Origin: Cohnella terricola
GTDB taxonomy: Bacteria; Bacillota; Bacilli; Paenibacillales; Paenibacillaceae
DNA: 64,000 nucleotides
Assembly: GCF_007786475.1 (NCBI RefSeq)
Contig: NZ_VNJJ01000013.1
Span: 1 to 64,000 of the forward strand
Reading direction: 5' to 3'
This document shows, piece after piece, positions 1 through 8,850 of the stretch (position 1 is the stretch's first letter; each line of letters opens with the position of its first letter). Position numbers and translations under genes: made by a program. The notes under the pieces were generated by a model. It was given only the letters and a program-made list of their open reading frames with translations, was not told the DNA's origin and did not search any database.

Positions 1-12
1 ACACCTCTAATC

Positions 13-31
13 CAGGGGGCTGGCCCCCTGC
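13..31. other. GC-rich hairpin near the window edge
   Basis: An 8-bp perfect inverted repeat (CAGGGGGC and GCCCCCTG, 2-nt loop) lies just downstream of the broken beta-helix gene. There is no clear T-run on either side, so a terminator role is uncertain. Bases 32-95 show nothing else I recognise. Confidence 0.4.
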
Positions 32-95
32 TATTTATCGCGAAAGAATGCTGTCACAAGCAGCTTAGCAACGGGATTTCTGTATGAGGGTGTTT

Positions 96-753
96 TCAAA
101 CTGCACTTTTTTTGACAACTCCAAACCAACAATTGACGAAACTCACACGCGCAATAAACGAACCAACTTCCTGCGGTAGAAACATTACACTTTGAAGTAG
201 GGTGCGATCAAAAATGATGTTTGAAACAAAAATGTTCTGAGCCCCCCCCTGTTTGTGGGTTACAGTAGAGACCCTGACCGAATCTTTGAAAAATGCAGTT
301 TGAAATGGTTAACGTATCAAGAATTTGGTTCGTCGGGAGTTTAATCGCTATTCCGATAGGTGTGAAATCATTGTTTAGTTGTACGCAATCGCTGGAGTGC
401 TCTCCGATTTGCAAGAAGTAAAAGGCGTTTTGAAACTGTACGTTTTCGATGGTTACCATCTGCGAGTTGATCAGTTTAATCGTCGTACCCGCTGTCTTTC
501 CATTAGCATGAACGATGTTGATATCGGAAATACTGCCTGCACGCAGGGTTGAAATACTCGTACCGTCCCACTTAAGCAAATCAGATGTTAATGAGGTATG
601 GGATATCTTGGTACACCACGCGCCAGACCCCTTAATAAACACACCGTACGACGTGATCGTAGTCAGGGCAGAGGAAACGACATAGATACCAGGTGGGAAG
701 AATATAACACCTCTACCATTTGCATTGGCGGCGGCAATGCACATCATGCACAT
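96..753 (-). pseudogene. Broken pectate-lyase-like right-handed beta-helix protein (fragment)
   Basis: The intact 181-residue frame (753 down to 208) begins with an ANGRGVIFFPPGIYVVSS segment, typical of the first turn of Pectate_lyase_3/phage tail-spike beta-helix domains, and continues with repeated beta-helix strands (ISDINIVHANG, VTIENVQFQNA, LTISNCIFQRFG). The usual upstream part of the domain (DTxAIQxAI) is missing: the frame starts only about 4 bp beyond the T-run of the yjbR terminator. At 242-249 there are eight C (eight G on the coding strand). If one is removed, the other frame continues the same helix pattern (GAQNIFVSNIIFDR, FIARVSFVNCWFG) to a stop at 96-98. I read this as a gene that lost its 5' end and then gained a +1 slip in a homopolymer. 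A sequencing error in the G8 run could explain the frameshift but not the missing N-terminus. No ribosome-binding site is visible before the ATG. Confidence 0.6.
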
Positions 754-756
754 AAC

Positions 757-783
757 AAAAAAAGGGCGGCATCTCTGCCGCCC
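757..783 (-). terminator. Intrinsic terminator of the SLH-yjbR transcript
   Basis: On the minus strand GGGCGGCA, a GAGA loop and TGCCGCCC are followed by seven T. It sits 18 bp after the yjbR stop codon. Confidence 0.9.
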
Positions 784-801
784 CCTCGCAACCTTGTCGC
801 C

Positions 802-1161
802 CTAACTCTCTCCAAGCTCTTCACGCTCGCGCTTGGTTAACTTGCTCCGAACGAGAAGGTAGGACTGCTCCAGCATCGCAAGCACTTCCTTGTCCGGCAC
901 CTTGCCGTCCAAAACGACCGTGTTCCAATGCTTCTTGTTCATGTGATACCCCGGAAGAACCGATCCGGCATATTGTTGCCGAAGCAGCCAAATTTCTTCC
1001 GGATCGGCTTTCAGATTCACGCTTTCATGTTCTGCGGTGCGTCCGAACAACGCGAACATCTTACTTCCAACGTACAATACCGGCAGGTCCGGGTCGAAAG
1101 GATACCGGAGAGAAACGCCGCTTCGTTTCAACCCTAGCTCTATTAATCTCACGTGGTTCAC
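802..1161 (-). CDS. YjbR/MmcQ-family DNA-binding-like protein
   Basis: This 119-residue protein matches the YjbR (MmcQ) family: a small CyaY-like alpha/beta fold with HESVNLKADPEE in the middle and the family's GYHMNKKHWNTV segment near residue 75. Members have been described as DNA-binding-like, but their cellular role is poorly known. The GTG start overlaps the stop codon of the upstream 1350-residue SLH protein in a GTGA arrangement, with a GGAG five bases before it, so translation is probably coupled to that gene. A strong terminator follows. Length is normal for the family. Why such a protein is attached to an S-layer-type gene is not evident; the arrangement may be accidental. Confidence 0.85.
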   Translation of the reverse strand: MNHVRLIELGLKRSGVSLRYPFDPDLPVLYVGSKMFALFGRTAEHESVNLKADPEEIWLLRQQYAGSVLPGYHMNKKHWNTVVLDGKVPDKEVLAMLEQSYLLVRSKLTKREREELGES

Positions 1162-4100
1162 AGGAACTCCACGTACTCTAGGAAACGTTTGATCATAATC
1201 GCCGCCTCCGCGCGCGTCGCGTTGCTCTGCGGATTAATCGTCTTGGTCGTCGAGCCTTGGATGAATCCGACGGACACGCACGTTTCCATCCCGGACTTCG
1301 CCCAGCTGCTTACTTTGGCTTTGTCTTTGAAACCGTTAAGAGCGCTGCTTGACGAGTCCCCTGCAACACCGGCATATTTCATCGCCCGCACCAGAATGGT
1401 AGCCATCTCTTCGCGCGTAATCTGAGCGTCCGGACGGAATCTGCCATCGGTGCCGCCCTCTACGATACCGGCTTCGCTTACGGCGCCGATATATGAGGCT
1501 TTCTTATGCGAAACTCCGACGTCCTTAAACTTCTTCGCTGCTTGGCTGTTGCCGGAAAGCCCCAAGCCGCGCGCGATATATTCTGCGAATTCGGAACGAG
1601 TGATCGCCCGCGTCGGAGAGTATGCCGTTAGCGTAGACCCTCGAACGATATACTTGGAAGCCAGCAGCGTAACCTCGTTTTTCGCCCAATGCTTGGTCAT
1701 ATCGGAGAATTCGATATTGCTCCTGATCGCTGCATAAACGCTGTTGCCCTTGCGTTTGAAGCTCACGTTCGCTCCCGCCGACGTCGTTCGAACGTTCGTC
1801 GGGACATACGTAACTTCTCCCGAATCGGGGTCGATTCGTACGACGGCTATCTGATTGCTCGGCACGCCGTTAGCGGACGATAGCACGAAGGTTCTTGTCA
1901 CATAGGTTTCGTAGCTTTCGACTTCTCGCTCTTTGCCGCCTGCCAAGATACTGGCTGTAAAGTTCGCCGCCGACGTGATCAACGCTCCGCCTTTGCCTGC
2001 AATGGAAGTGGAGATCGGAGTCGTCGCTACTTTTTCGATATTGAGCAACAAGTACGCGGAAGATATGTCTCCCCCCGCTTCCTGCAACTGTTTGTTGTAA
2101 TTAATCGCCTTGAGAGGCAAATCGAATTTCAAATCCCCAAAATCCAATTGGAACGATGTATTCGATGCTTTTGATGCGGCATCCACGACGGCTCTGAGAG
2201 GAATGCCGACTAGAGCGGCCGCTTCCGTAGCCGGAACCTTGAACGTAATCGTAGGTACGTTAACGCCGCTTCCCGGTTTAATCGCATCATAAGCAGCAAG
2301 AAACTTATCCGCGCTGATCATGTATCGATAAGTCGAGCGACCGGAAGGTGCGGCAGCCGAAACTCTGGTCGAGGTTTTGTCCGTAATGAACCGCTGCCCG
2401 CCCGCTCCGTCGGATTCCAGGAAATCGGGCAGTTTGCCGTTAGTAGGTGTCGTCGTACCGTTTCCGCCGTTATTCGTCACGACCAGGTCCGTAAACGCCA
2501 CGACCGCTTGACTCAAATAATCTTTCAACGAGACGCCCGCTACTTTGTAGCTTACCGTGACTTTTTGTCCTACGTTGGCGGAAGAAGACATCGTTAATAA
2601 GACTTGTGGACCGGATACAGATACGCCTGTAACAGGAACGGTAACCCCGTCATACTTAACTGTATATTGCGACGTATACGGTGCAGTCGTAGCGCTTAGA
2701 TTCGTCGAGTACGTCAACGCAATCTGGTTGCCCGATATAGCCAGAGTCGATAGCTGCGAAACAGCGCTCGAGCCGGAAGTAAAGCTGTATGCAACGATGG
2801 AATCCGCGATATTTCCGGATAGATCCGCAATGGCAGGGTTATTCGGATAATAGTAGAAAAGTAATGCAATATTCGCAGCCACATTCGAGGCCAGCGTGAG
2901 CTCGATCGTATTGTTGACCACAGCGACGTTCGTGATCGACGGAATCGTCGTATTCGTTCCGCTCGGCACAATAGAGAAGCTGTTCTTAGGCGGTACGTTA
3001 GAAAGACTTAGCCCTTCATTATAGGTCATCACGACTTTATTCGCATTCAAAGTAACGGAAGTCAATTCGGGTTTAAGGTTATCGTAGTGATTGCGGACAT
3101 AGAAGTCCGTAAATGCCGGTACCAGATTTCCGCTCTGGTCACGCATCGGAAGCGTCCCCGTTCCCGGCAAATAAGAAATCGAGACCGGCAATGGAACTGT
3201 CGATGTCGTAGAAAGCGTGAGATAGATCGTCGTGCCGCTTATTATGGCACTGCTAATTCCGATGACCGTGTTATTCTGCTTGATCGTGAATTGCGAGAGC
3301 GCGCCTTCGGCTAAATTTGCGATCGAGCGGTTAAAGGTCAGAACAAGAGAATTCCCGTAAAATTGACCGCTTACCGGTTTGGGCAAAGTCGATTGCGTAT
3401 TGTTCGTTACGACCCTATTGTTGAAAGTAGCCGCTTCTACTCCGCCGACGCTTTGCAACCTTCTTGCCGCAAGGGTACCATCCGGATAGTAGGAGATTTT
3501 GACCGTCTGTCCGACCAGCACGTTGTACAGCAAAGCAACGCGAACCTGTGAACCGCTAACGCTTACTCCGGAGACCGTCGTCACCACGTCGTTTACCGTC
3601 ACATAGAAGTTGCCTGCAGACGGAACCTTGGTCGAATCCAGAGTCTCGCTGTAGTTCAAAACGATGATATTGCCGTCAATCTCCGCGCTGCTCACGACGG
3701 GCGTGCTGTTCGTGCCAGTTTGGAAAGTCCATTGATAGGGATTGGAGATTCCCGAATATTTATTGCCCGCCAAATCCTGAATTTTATTTTCCGGCACGGA
3801 TATCGCATACAAAGTCGACGGGCTTAGTTTGGCAGTCCCGACAAGCTTGAACAATACCCTATTAGTCGCCGGATCGATCGACATCGTCAGTTCCCGCGTG
3901 CTTTTCGGATTATTTTGCGGGTAAATATAAGCCTTCGACGTACCGAGTAGCGGGCCTAAAGGTTTATTGAACGTTAGACTGAAATCCGTAATAGACGTAC
4001 TTACGCTCGTCGATGACACCGCTGGGCTGTACACGGTAACCACAGGGGGTACAGTATCTACCAGAGCCGTAAACTGCCATGTTGTCCCGTCGAAATAGTT

Positions 4101-5210
4101 CCCGGTTGCATCACGATACACGTCCTTGTCAACGAACACCGAGTATTTGGTATTGTTGACGAGTTTAGGACAAGCGGATGTTGCCGGATTAATATTTATC
4201 GTAATCGTGTCGCTGCCTGCCCCTCCAACCGTTGACTCGGCGGCAATCGTACATACGATCGCATTCGTCGTCGCGTTCCGCATGACCACGCTTTTATTGC
4301 TGTTCGCGAATACCTTTTTATCGAATTGGATCGTCAGAGCGGTAGCGTTCAGATCACTTAGATTAGAGCCATTGGCCGGACTGAATGCGACTGCCTTCGG
4401 ATTAGTTTTATCCAATGCCGGCTTCGTCGTGAACGTCCAGGCTCCTGCAGGGATCCCAGCGTAATCTCCGCCGTTATTGGCGTCTTTAATTACACCGGAG
4501 TCCATTAGAACATAATATCGCGTGTTGAACTCCAAACCTTTTAGCGGGCCGCTGACGTTCGTTCCCGACACCGTAAGTTCCGAAGCTGCAATGGTATGGA
4601 CCGTGACGTTATCCGTCGCCCTTTTTATTTGTATGAAGCCTGCCCCCCCTTTAGTTACAGCGCGGGAGAACACCAAAGATAGCGTCGTTTGCACCGCGGG
4701 ATCTACGGAAACGTATCCATTGTCCGGCGAGTAATTCGTGACGACAGGTAGTAGCGCTTCTACCCGGAACACCCAGTCCGTATAACCAATTCCTGCGAAT
4801 TCGTTCGTTGTCGTATAACTCGTAATGGCACTTGAAGGAACCTCGACATGATAAGTTCCCGCAGTTAACGAGCCCGGAATAACGACAATTGATAATCCGG
4901 CGTCATCGCGCTGGACGGCAGTAGGATCCTGTACGTTAATATCCCTTCTGAAAGCCGAATCTTCTTCTTTCGTCAACGTAATGAGACCTGTCCCCGGAAG
5001 GACGACTTCTCCGAAAGTCAGTTTCAAGTTTGCATTCGTCACGACGGATTGCGTCCCATGGAGAGGGAAAAGCGTCGGCTTTAAATTGGCATCAACCGCC
5101 AGAGCCCGGACTTCCCACGGCGAAGGAGCCGCTGCGGCCGTTGTTGCAAAGAACAATTGTGAAAACAAGGAAACAATAAGTAGTAACGATAATGTACGAT
5201 TACGTTGCAA
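1158..5210 (-). CDS. Secreted SLH-domain protein with Ig-like and SWM-type repeats (1350 aa)
   Basis: This is a large cell-surface protein. A signal peptide covers about residues 1-27 (hydrophobic core LSLLLIVSLFSQLFF, then ATTAAAA). Bacterial Ig-like domains of the Big_5/SbsA type follow (about 45-500; motifs PVVTNYSPDNG and ITDFSLTFNKPL). About four SWM-type repeats come next (500-940; pattern IVLNYSETLD then VSVSGSQVRVALL). A low-similarity region follows to about 1160. Three SLH domains end the protein (about 1175-1350; SDMTKHWAKNEV, FKDVGVSHKKASYI and the last WAKSGMETCVSVGFIQG), and these should bind the pyruvylated wall polymer. The start is TTG, set by GGGAGG eight bases upstream. It lies between metK, which has its own terminator, and yjbR, which it overlaps. 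It is an S-layer-associated or adhesin-like protein; the major S-layer protein is more likely the one at 40,443-43,397. Confidence 0.9.
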   Translation of the reverse strand: MQRNRTLSLLLIVSLFSQLFFATTAAAAPSPWEVRALAVDANLKPTLFPLHGTQSVVTNANLKLTFGEVVLPGTGLITLTKEEDSAFRRDINVQDPTAVQRDDAGLSIVVIPGSLTAGTYHVEVPSSAITSYTTTNEFAGIGYTDWVFRVEALLPVVTNYSPDNGYVSVDPAVQTTLSLVFSRAVTKGGAGFIQIKRATDNVTVHTIAASELTVSGTNVSGPLKGLEFNTRYYVLMDSGVIKDANNGGDYAGIPAGAWTFTTKPALDKTNPKAVAFSPANGSNLSDLNATALTIQFDKKVFANSNKSVVMRNATTNAIVCTIAAESTVGGAGSDTITININPATSACPKLVNNTKYSVFVDKDVYRDATGNYFDGTTWQFTALVDTVPPVVTVYSPAVSSTSVSTSITDFSLTFNKPLGPLLGTSKAYIYPQNNPKSTRELTMSIDPATNRVLFKLVGTAKLSPSTLYAISVPENKIQDLAGNKYSGISNPYQWTFQTGTNSTPVVSSAEIDGNIIVLNYSETLDSTKVPSAGNFYVTVNDVVTTVSGVSVSGSQVRVALLYNVLVGQTVKISYYPDGTLAARRLQSVGGVEAATFNNRVVTNNTQSTLPKPVSGQFYGNSLVLTFNRSIANLAEGALSQFTIKQNNTVIGISSAIISGTTIYLTLSTTSTVPLPVSISYLPGTGTLPMRDQSGNLVPAFTDFYVRNHYDNLKPELTSVTLNANKVVMTYNEGLSLSNVPPKNSFSIVPSGTNTTIPSITNVAVVNNTIELTLASNVAANIALLFYYYPNNPAIADLSGNIADSIVAYSFTSGSSAVSQLSTLAISGNQIALTYSTNLSATTAPYTSQYTVKYDGVTVPVTGVSVSGPQVLLTMSSSANVGQKVTVSYKVAGVSLKDYLSQAVVAFTDLVVTNNGGNGTTTPTNGKLPDFLESDGAGGQRFITDKTSTRVSAAAPSGRSTYRYMISADKFLAAYDAIKPGSGVNVPTITFKVPATEAAALVGIPLRAVVDAASKASNTSFQLDFGDLKFDLPLKAINYNKQLQEAGGDISSAYLLLNIEKVATTPISTSIAGKGGALITSAANFTASILAGGKEREVESYETYVTRTFVLSSANGVPSNQIAVVRIDPDSGEVTYVPTNVRTTSAGANVSFKRKGNSVYAAIRSNIEFSDMTKHWAKNEVTLLASKYIVRGSTLTAYSPTRAITRSEFAEYIARGLGLSGNSQAAKKFKDVGVSHKKASYIGAVSEAGIVEGGTDGRFRPDAQITREEMATILVRAMKYAGVAGDSSSSALNGFKDKAKVSSWAKSGMETCVSVGFIQGSTTKTINPQSNATRAEAAIMIKRFLEYVEFL

Positions 5211-5290
5211 CCAAATAACCTCCCGGAAATAAACATAACTGTACTTATTACTTCGGCTAGAACGGGCCAGTTAATTAGCTTTCTCCGCAT

Positions 5291-5333
5291 AAAAAAAACA
5301 CATTGCGCCGGATAACCGGTAAGCAATGTGTTT
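5291..5333 (-). terminator. Intrinsic terminator of metK
   Basis: On the minus strand ACACATTGC pairs with GCAATGTGT, enclosing a second small CCGG/CCGG stem, and eight T follow. It separates metK from the SLH gene downstream. Bases 5211-5290 presumably hold that gene's promoter, but I see no convincing -35/-10 pair. Confidence 0.9.
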
Positions 5334-5351
5334 CCGAATTTAATTCGCAAG

Positions 5352-6554
5352 TTAAGCTTGAGCTCCTTGCTTCAAAGCCTCGACTTTGTCCAAGCTTTCC
5401 CATGGAAGATCGATGTCCGTGCGGCCAAAATGGCCGTATGCGGCCGTCTGACGGTAAATCGGACGACGCAGGTCCAACATTTTGATAATGCCGGCCGGAC
5501 GAAGATCGAAGTTGCTTTTGATCAATTCAACCAATTTCTCTTCGGCCACTTTCCCCGTGCCGTAAGTGTCGACGTTGATCGAAACCGGACTGGCTACGCC
5601 AATCGCGTAAGCAAGCTGGATTTCGCACTTATCGGCCAGGCCTGCAGCAACGATATTCTTAGCCACGTAGCGAGCCGCGTAAGCCGCGGAGCGATCAACC
5701 TTCGTCGGATCCTTGCCGGAGAACGCGCCGCCGCCGTGGCGAGCGTATCCGCCATAAGTGTCGACGATGATTTTGCGGCCCGTAAGGCCGGCATCCCCTT
5801 GCGGTCCGCCGATAACGAAACGGCCCGTCGGGTTAATGAAGAATTTCGTATCCGCATCCAGCCATTCGGCAGGCACTTCCGGATAGATGACGAATTCGCG
5901 AACATCTTGTTGGATTTGCTCCAAAGTAATTTCTTCGGAATGCTGCGTGGACACGACGATCGTATCTACGCGAACCGGCTTGCCGTCCTCGTATTGAACC
6001 GTAACTTGCGTTTTGCCATCAGGACGCAGATATCCCATTTTTCCGTTCTTGCGCACTTCGGATAAGCGACGGGACAAACGGTGGGCGAGTGCGATCGGAA
6101 GCGGCATCAATTCCGGCGTCTCGTTGGAAGCAAAGCCGAACATCAAGCCCTGGTCCCCTGCGCCGATGTCTTCGTTTTCCTTCTGTACGTCTTTACCGTC
6201 GCGCGATTCAAGCGCTGCGTTAACGCCTTGGGCAATATCCGCGGATTGTTCGTTCAGAGACGTTAACACCGCGCAAGTGCTCGAGTCGAATCCGTACTTC
6301 GCGCGAGTATAACCGATATCCTTAATCGTACGGCGCACGATGGCGGAAATATCGATATAATCGGCCTTACTGCTGATCTCGCCAATGACGAGTACAAGCC
6401 CAGTCGCAACGGATACCTCGCAGGCGACGCGCGCATACGGGTCCGCTTCCAAAAACGCGTCCAATACCGCGTCGGAAATTTGATCGCAAATTTTATCCGG
6501 ATGGCCTTCTGTGACCGATTCGGACGTGAAGAGATGCCGTCCTTTAATCGACAA
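5352..6554 (-). CDS. metK: S-adenosylmethionine synthetase
   Basis: MetK makes S-adenosylmethionine from methionine and ATP in the cytoplasm, the methyl donor for reactions including the methyltransferase of the glycan block. All family motifs are present: [13 protein letters not shown] near the N-terminus, [12 protein letters not shown], and the glycine-rich [17 protein letters not shown] length of about 400 residues is standard. An in-frame TTG exists at 6563, but GGAGG abuts it directly; the TTG at 6554 lies nine bases after GGAGG and gives [13 protein letters not shown], so I choose it. The gene has its own SigA promoter and a hairpin in its short leader. I see no S-box (SAM-I) riboswitch, unlike many Bacillus metK genes. 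Confidence 0.96.
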   Translation of the reverse strand: MSIKGRHLFTSESVTEGHPDKICDQISDAVLDAFLEADPYARVACEVSVATGLVLVIGEISSKADYIDISAIVRRTIKDIGYTRAKYGFDSSTCAVLTSLNEQSADIAQGVNAALESRDGKDVQKENEDIGAGDQGLMFGFASNETPELMPLPIALAHRLSRRLSEVRKNGKMGYLRPDGKTQVTVQYEDGKPVRVDTIVVSTQHSEEITLEQIQQDVREFVIYPEVPAEWLDADTKFFINPTGRFVIGGPQGDAGLTGRKIIVDTYGGYARHGGGAFSGKDPTKVDRSAAYAARYVAKNIVAAGLADKCEIQLAYAIGVASPVSINVDTYGTGKVAEEKLVELIKSNFDLRPAGIIKMLDLRRPIYRQTAAYGHFGRTDIDLPWESLDKVEALKQGAQA

Positions 6555-6583
6555 TGTCTTCAACCTCCATATATAAAAATCAA

Positions 6584-6603
6584 CCTTTCCCTATTGGAAA
6601 AGG
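6584..6603 (-). promoter_or_regulatory. Terminator-like hairpin in the metK leader
   Basis: On the minus strand CCTTTTCC, loop AATA and GGGAAAGG are followed by TTGATTTTTATAT, just before the metK ribosome-binding site. The 8-bp stem (one G-T pair) and T-rich tail resemble an intrinsic terminator, which would make it an attenuator. No competing anti-terminator is obvious. Confidence 0.45.
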
Positions 6604-6629
6604 CTGTTAAGATAAACCTTCAGGTAATA

Positions 6630-6658
6630 ATGATATCGGAATTGTCAATCAGTGTCAA
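6630..6658 (-). promoter_or_regulatory. SigA promoter of metK
   Basis: On the minus strand a perfect TTGACA (6658-6653) is followed by 17 bases and TATCAT (6635-6630). Transcription should begin near 6622, giving a leader of about 70 bases. Confidence 0.85.
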
Positions 6659-6672
6659 CGAAAGACCTATAA

Positions 6673-6942
6673 TTAGATAATGGTTTGCTGCGCCTGCTGA
6701 ACCAACTTTTTTGTAATTCCTCCACCCAGAGATCCCGCTTCTCGCGAAGTCAGACTGCCAAGATAATTTTGCCCGAATCCGCCCGTTCCTATGCTTCCCA
6801 ATTCTCCAGCAAATTCCGTATCGAATCCTTCTCCATGCTGCTGCCCGATCTGGACTCCAAGCTCGGAAGCGACCTCGTATTTCATTTGTTGAATGGCCTT
6901 CGCGCATTCGGGTACGATAAGTTTGTTGCTTCTATTCGCCAT
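6673..6942 (-). CDS. Alpha/beta-type small acid-soluble spore protein
   Basis: This 89-residue protein is an alpha/beta SASP, which coats and protects DNA in the dormant spore. The two family segments are visible: a first helix ending KYEVASELGV, whose EVASE is the site cut by the germination protease GPR, and a C-terminal SLGGGITKKLVQQAQQ like the usual GSVGGEITKRLV. The middle is glycine-rich (GELGSIGTGGFGQNYL). The start is the ATG at 6942, eight bases after AAGGAGG; longer in-frame starts lack a site. The gene should be transcribed by SigG, but I could not find a convincing SigG promoter. Its ribosome-binding site is partly enclosed by a perfect inverted repeat. Confidence 0.92.
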   Translation of the reverse strand: MANRSNKLIVPECAKAIQQMKYEVASELGVQIGQQHGEGFDTEFAGELGSIGTGGFGQNYLGSLTSREAGSLGGGITKKLVQQAQQTII

Positions 6943-6953
6943 GATGAATGCCT

Positions 6954-6999
6954 CCTTGAATGTGATGGTTTTAGTGTGTCCGGTCCACGACATTCAAGG
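6954..6999 (-). promoter_or_regulatory. Inverted repeat overlapping the SASP ribosome-binding site
   Basis: The 10-bp arms CCTTGAATGT (6999-6990) and ACATTCAAGG (6963-6954) are perfectly complementary, with a 26-base loop. The second arm contains the first four bases of the AAGGAGG Shine-Dalgarno. In RNA it could mask that site; in DNA it could be an operator. Confidence 0.5.
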
Positions 7000-7048
7000 C
7001 CTATTACATTATGGGACTTGGGGTAAAAGAAGGTAAGGCGGCTTTTGA

Positions 7049-7996
7049 TTAATGTTGGATTTTTCTACTTTGAACCAACTTACGCTTGCGCCATGCCGAT
7101 GGCAATAGCCGAAATAAGTTTAACCAACTGACACCTAGCACTTTTGGATCGCGAGTCAGAAAATAACCGTTCAGAGCTATTTCATAAGCGACCAGCAATG
7201 GAAATCTCAACCACCAACGAAAATTAAAACGTTCATTCTTCAAAATCATCAGATATCGATTCTGATAAGAATGTCGGCGGATCTTTAATGCTATCTGCTT
7301 CCTATCGCTATTTACTCTCCACTGTCGTACATGAGAACCTTTAGCAGTTGGCTCATACCAAGCTTTCCAACCAAGTAATCCGGCTCGCCAAGCCACATCT
7401 ACATCTTCTTTATATGCAAAAAAGTCTTCATCGAATAATTGTCCTTCGATTGAGATTTCATTAATCATCTTTCTTGAATACATGGCAGCCGCACCGGATA
7501 CTCCGAATACTTGGCAAGCTTCGCAGTAATTATCCAAAGCTTGGTCCGCCCCTCGTTCAACCGCTTTACGCGTCCAATTCATCTCTAGACCAGTTGAGTC
7601 GATGAGCTTTGGATTATCAGCCAATGTTAAACAACCTGTAGTGCTTCCTAAAAGCGAATCAAGCTCTAGCCTTTCGACTAGCTTCTTCACATAATCAGGA
7701 TCAAGCACCACATCCGGATTTAGGACAAGAACATAATCAGATGAACTCGATGAAATAGCTTGGTTCTGTCCTCCAGCGAACCCCATATTATCCCGATTTG
7801 CGATAATCCGAACATTAAGATCAATACTGTCGATAATCTCAACCGTATTGTCAGATGATGCGTTGTCCACCACGATTATTTTTAAGTTGGGCCACGATTG
7901 AAGCTTGATTCCCTGAAGGCACGCCCTAATATAATTCGCACTATTATAGGTGACAATACATACAGAAACCAACGGCTGCTTCAATAACCGACTCAT
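7049..7996 (-). CDS. Family 2 glycosyltransferase, WbbL/rhamnosyltransferase-like
   Basis: This is a GT-A fold glycosyltransferase of about 315 residues: VSVCIVTYNSANYI at the N-terminus, VVDNASSDNT, the metal-binding LNPDV, and the acceptor-side FFAYKEDVDVAWRAGLLG typical of WbbL-like rhamnosyltransferases. A C-terminal hydrophobic stretch (WWLRFPLLVAYEIALNGYFL) should hold it at the membrane. The start is the ATG at 7996, overlapping the rmlD stop (ATGA) with AAGGA nine bases upstream. Being last in the rmlACBD operon, it most likely adds L-rhamnose from dTDP-L-rhamnose to the growing lipid-linked glycan. The exact linkage cannot be told from sequence. Confidence 0.85.
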   Translation of the reverse strand: MSRLLKQPLVSVCIVTYNSANYIRACLQGIKLQSWPNLKIIVVDNASSDNTVEIIDSIDLNVRIIANRDNMGFAGGQNQAISSSSSDYVLVLNPDVVLDPDYVKKLVERLELDSLLGSTTGCLTLADNPKLIDSTGLEMNWTRKAVERGADQALDNYCEACQVFGVSGAAAMYSRKMINEISIEGQLFDEDFFAYKEDVDVAWRAGLLGWKAWYEPTAKGSHVRQWRVNSDRKQIALKIRRHSYQNRYLMILKNERFNFRWWLRFPLLVAYEIALNGYFLTRDPKVLGVSWLNLFRLLPSAWRKRKLVQSRKIQH

Positions 7997-8850
7997 GAAT
8001 TCAATTCCTTCAAAAATGCCTGCAGGCCTTCTCTCCAAGGACGGAGATCCGTGAACCCATTCTGGCGAATAGCGGAGTGATCCATAACCGAATAGAGCGG
8101 ACGGGGGGCTGGGCGAGGGAAGTCCTCTGTCGTACAAGCTTCAACCTTCATGGATAATTGATTTTCCTCGAAGATCGCTTGGGCAAATTCATACCATGTA
8201 CATTTCCCTGCATTCGATGCGTGATAGATACCGTACGCTTCCGTCTGAACAAGCTCTATAAGGAATCGTCCCAAATCATATGTATAAGTAGGAGATCCGA
8301 TCTGGTCGTGCACAACCGATACCGAGGACCGCTCTGAAGCGAGCTTTAGCATCGTTTTCACAAAATTGTTACCATACTTCCCATATACCCATGATGTTCT
8401 TACGATAAAGCTCTTTGAGGAATATTGTACTGCTGCCTGTTCTCCCTCAAGTTTAGTTTTCCCGTATACGGTTTGCGGTTCCGTAAGATCATCTTCACGA
8501 TAAGGTTCACGTCCATTGCCATTAAAAACATAATCCGTGCTGATATAGCAAAACTTCGCGCCAACGGCCTCCGCCGACTTTGCCATATTGCTAGTTCCTG
8601 CCACGTTGACCATCCATGCCGCCTCTGGTTCGGATTCAGCCTGATCAACCGCCGTGTAGGCCGCCGCATGAAGAATAATATCTGGTTTTATCGACGCTAC
8701 GGCGTTCATGCACTGTGCGGCATCCGTAACGTCCAGTTGCAATCGGTCAAGCCCGATAATTTCATAAGGTGTTCCCTTCAGCCGTACAATCTCCTCGCCT
8801 AATTGTCCCCCGGCTCCCGTAACCATAAGAACCGATTTCCTTCCGTTCAT
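7993..8850 (-). CDS. rmlD: dTDP-4-dehydrorhamnose reductase
   Basis: This is the last step of dTDP-L-rhamnose synthesis, NAD(P)H reduction of the 4-keto group. The Rossmann motif (MVTGAGGQLG), the ISTDYVFNG strand, catalytic YGKTKLEGE (YxxxK) and RTSWVYGKYGNNFVKTML are all in place. Its 285 residues are normal for RmlD. The ATG overlaps the rmlB stop codon by four bases (ATGA), and its own stop overlaps the next glycosyltransferase in the same way, so the operon is tightly coupled. Confidence 0.96.
   Translation of the reverse strand: MNGRKSVLMVTGAGGQLGEEIVRLKGTPYEIIGLDRLQLDVTDAAQCMNAVASIKPDIILHAAAYTAVDQAESEPEAAWMVNVAGTSNMAKSAEAVGAKFCYISTDYVFNGNGREPYREDDLTEPQTVYGKTKLEGEQAAVQYSSKSFIVRTSWVYGKYGNNFVKTMLKLASERSSVSVVHDQIGSPTYTYDLGRFLIELVQTEAYGIYHASNAGKCTWYEFAQAIFEENQLSMKVEACTTEDFPRPAPRPLYSVMDHSAIRQNGFTDLRPWREGLQAFLKELNS

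Noticed and set aside
5328..6065. 245-codon plus-strand frame over metK
   Set aside because: Antisense shadow; the minus-strand MetK motifs are complete.
6564..6672. SAM riboswitch before metK
   Set aside because: The leader after the promoter is only about 70 bases and lacks the S-box core; only a simple hairpin is present.
6943..7048. SigG promoter of the SASP gene
   Set aside because: No pair of elements fits GHATR-N18-CATnHTA with acceptable spacing.
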